Assembly: GCA_016763235.1 (NCBI GenBank)
Contig: JAESUE010000007.1
Location: 1 to 13,079, forward strand
DNA: 13,079 nucleotides
Origin: Pseudomonadales bacterium
Lineage (GTDB): Bacteria; Pseudomonadota; Gammaproteobacteria; Pseudomonadales; UBA3067
Reading direction: 5' to 3'
In this document: piece after piece, positions 12,978 to 13,079 of the stretch
Layout: each line of letters opens with the position of its first letter
How positions within the stretch are numbered: position 1 is the stretch's first letter
The notes under the pieces: model-generated
Database searches by the model: none
Seen by the model: only the letters and a program-made list of their open reading frames with translations
What the model was told of the DNA's origin: nothing
Made by a program: the position numbers and the translations under genes

Positions 12978-13079
12978 ATGCGATTAACCACAAAAGGCAG
13001 ATACGCTGTTACAGCGATGCTTGATTTGGCTATCAATGATGGCAAAGGGCCTATCAGCCTAGCGGATATTTCTGAGCGA
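12978..13079 (+). CDS. iscR: IscR, Rrf2-family [2Fe-2S] transcriptional regulator (3' truncated)
   Basis: Only the first 34 codons are present; the gene runs off the window in frame. The visible part, MRLTTKGRYAVTAMLDLA followed by GPISLADISER, is the start of the winged helix-turn-helix of IscR, which controls iron-sulfur cluster assembly genes and represses its own operon when holding a [2Fe-2S] cluster. The three cluster-binding cysteines lie beyond the window. ATG 12978 is preceded by TAGGT at a suitable distance. Its upstream region holds a near-consensus IscR site. Other Rrf2 proteins share the TTKGRYAV start, but the site and the trmJ neighbour make IscR by far the best call. Confidence 0.9.
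   Translation, partial: MRLTTKGRYAVTAMLDLAINDGKGPISLADISER

Overview
The window looks like a chromosomal segment of a marine-type gammaproteobacterium. The evidence is a trmJ-iscR junction with a gammaproteobacterial IscR box, an RstA/RstB-like two-component pair, and envelope proteins (signal peptides, lipobox, C-terminal Phe barrels) typical of a Gram-negative cell. Genus cannot be fixed from sequence alone; moderate G+C and gene style would suit a Cellvibrio/Teredinibacter-like group, but that is a guess. No mobile element, CRISPR array, tRNA or rRNA is visible.

Region 1 (1-3868, + strand) is a run of exported proteins: the C-terminal end of an unidentified protein that starts before the window, a Tat-type DUF1501 protein, a TlpA-like thioredoxin, a tiny DUF4266 lipoprotein ending in GGGCGCN, and a DUF3570 outer-membrane barrel. 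Short spacing suggests one operon, although an 83-base gap with a hairpin precedes the last gene. The function is undescribed; a periplasmic thiol/redox or metal-linked role is the most natural inference.

Region 2 (3970-8996, - strand) is a tight four-gene operon: a CsoR/DUF156-family repressor, an RND/MMPL-type exporter, a periplasmic LolA-like protein and an outer-membrane beta-barrel. Together they cover inner membrane, periplasm and outer membrane and could form a lipid or lipoprotein trafficking route. A perfect inverted repeat, TATACCC-CGTA-GGGTATA, lies between the -35 and -10 of the promoter driving the operon. The repressor has a non-canonical set of cysteine/histidine positions, so its inducer cannot be predicted from the classical copper or nickel sensors.

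Region 3 (9354-11888, + strand) encodes an RstA-like response regulator and an RstB-like histidine kinase with an enlarged periplasmic domain, followed by a probable terminator. A tandem AT-rich 10-base repeat upstream may be an autoregulatory site.

Region 4 (12065-13079, + strand) holds trmJ (tRNA 2'-O-methyltransferase) and the first 34 codons of iscR, preceded by a near-consensus type 1 IscR site that covers its -35 element.
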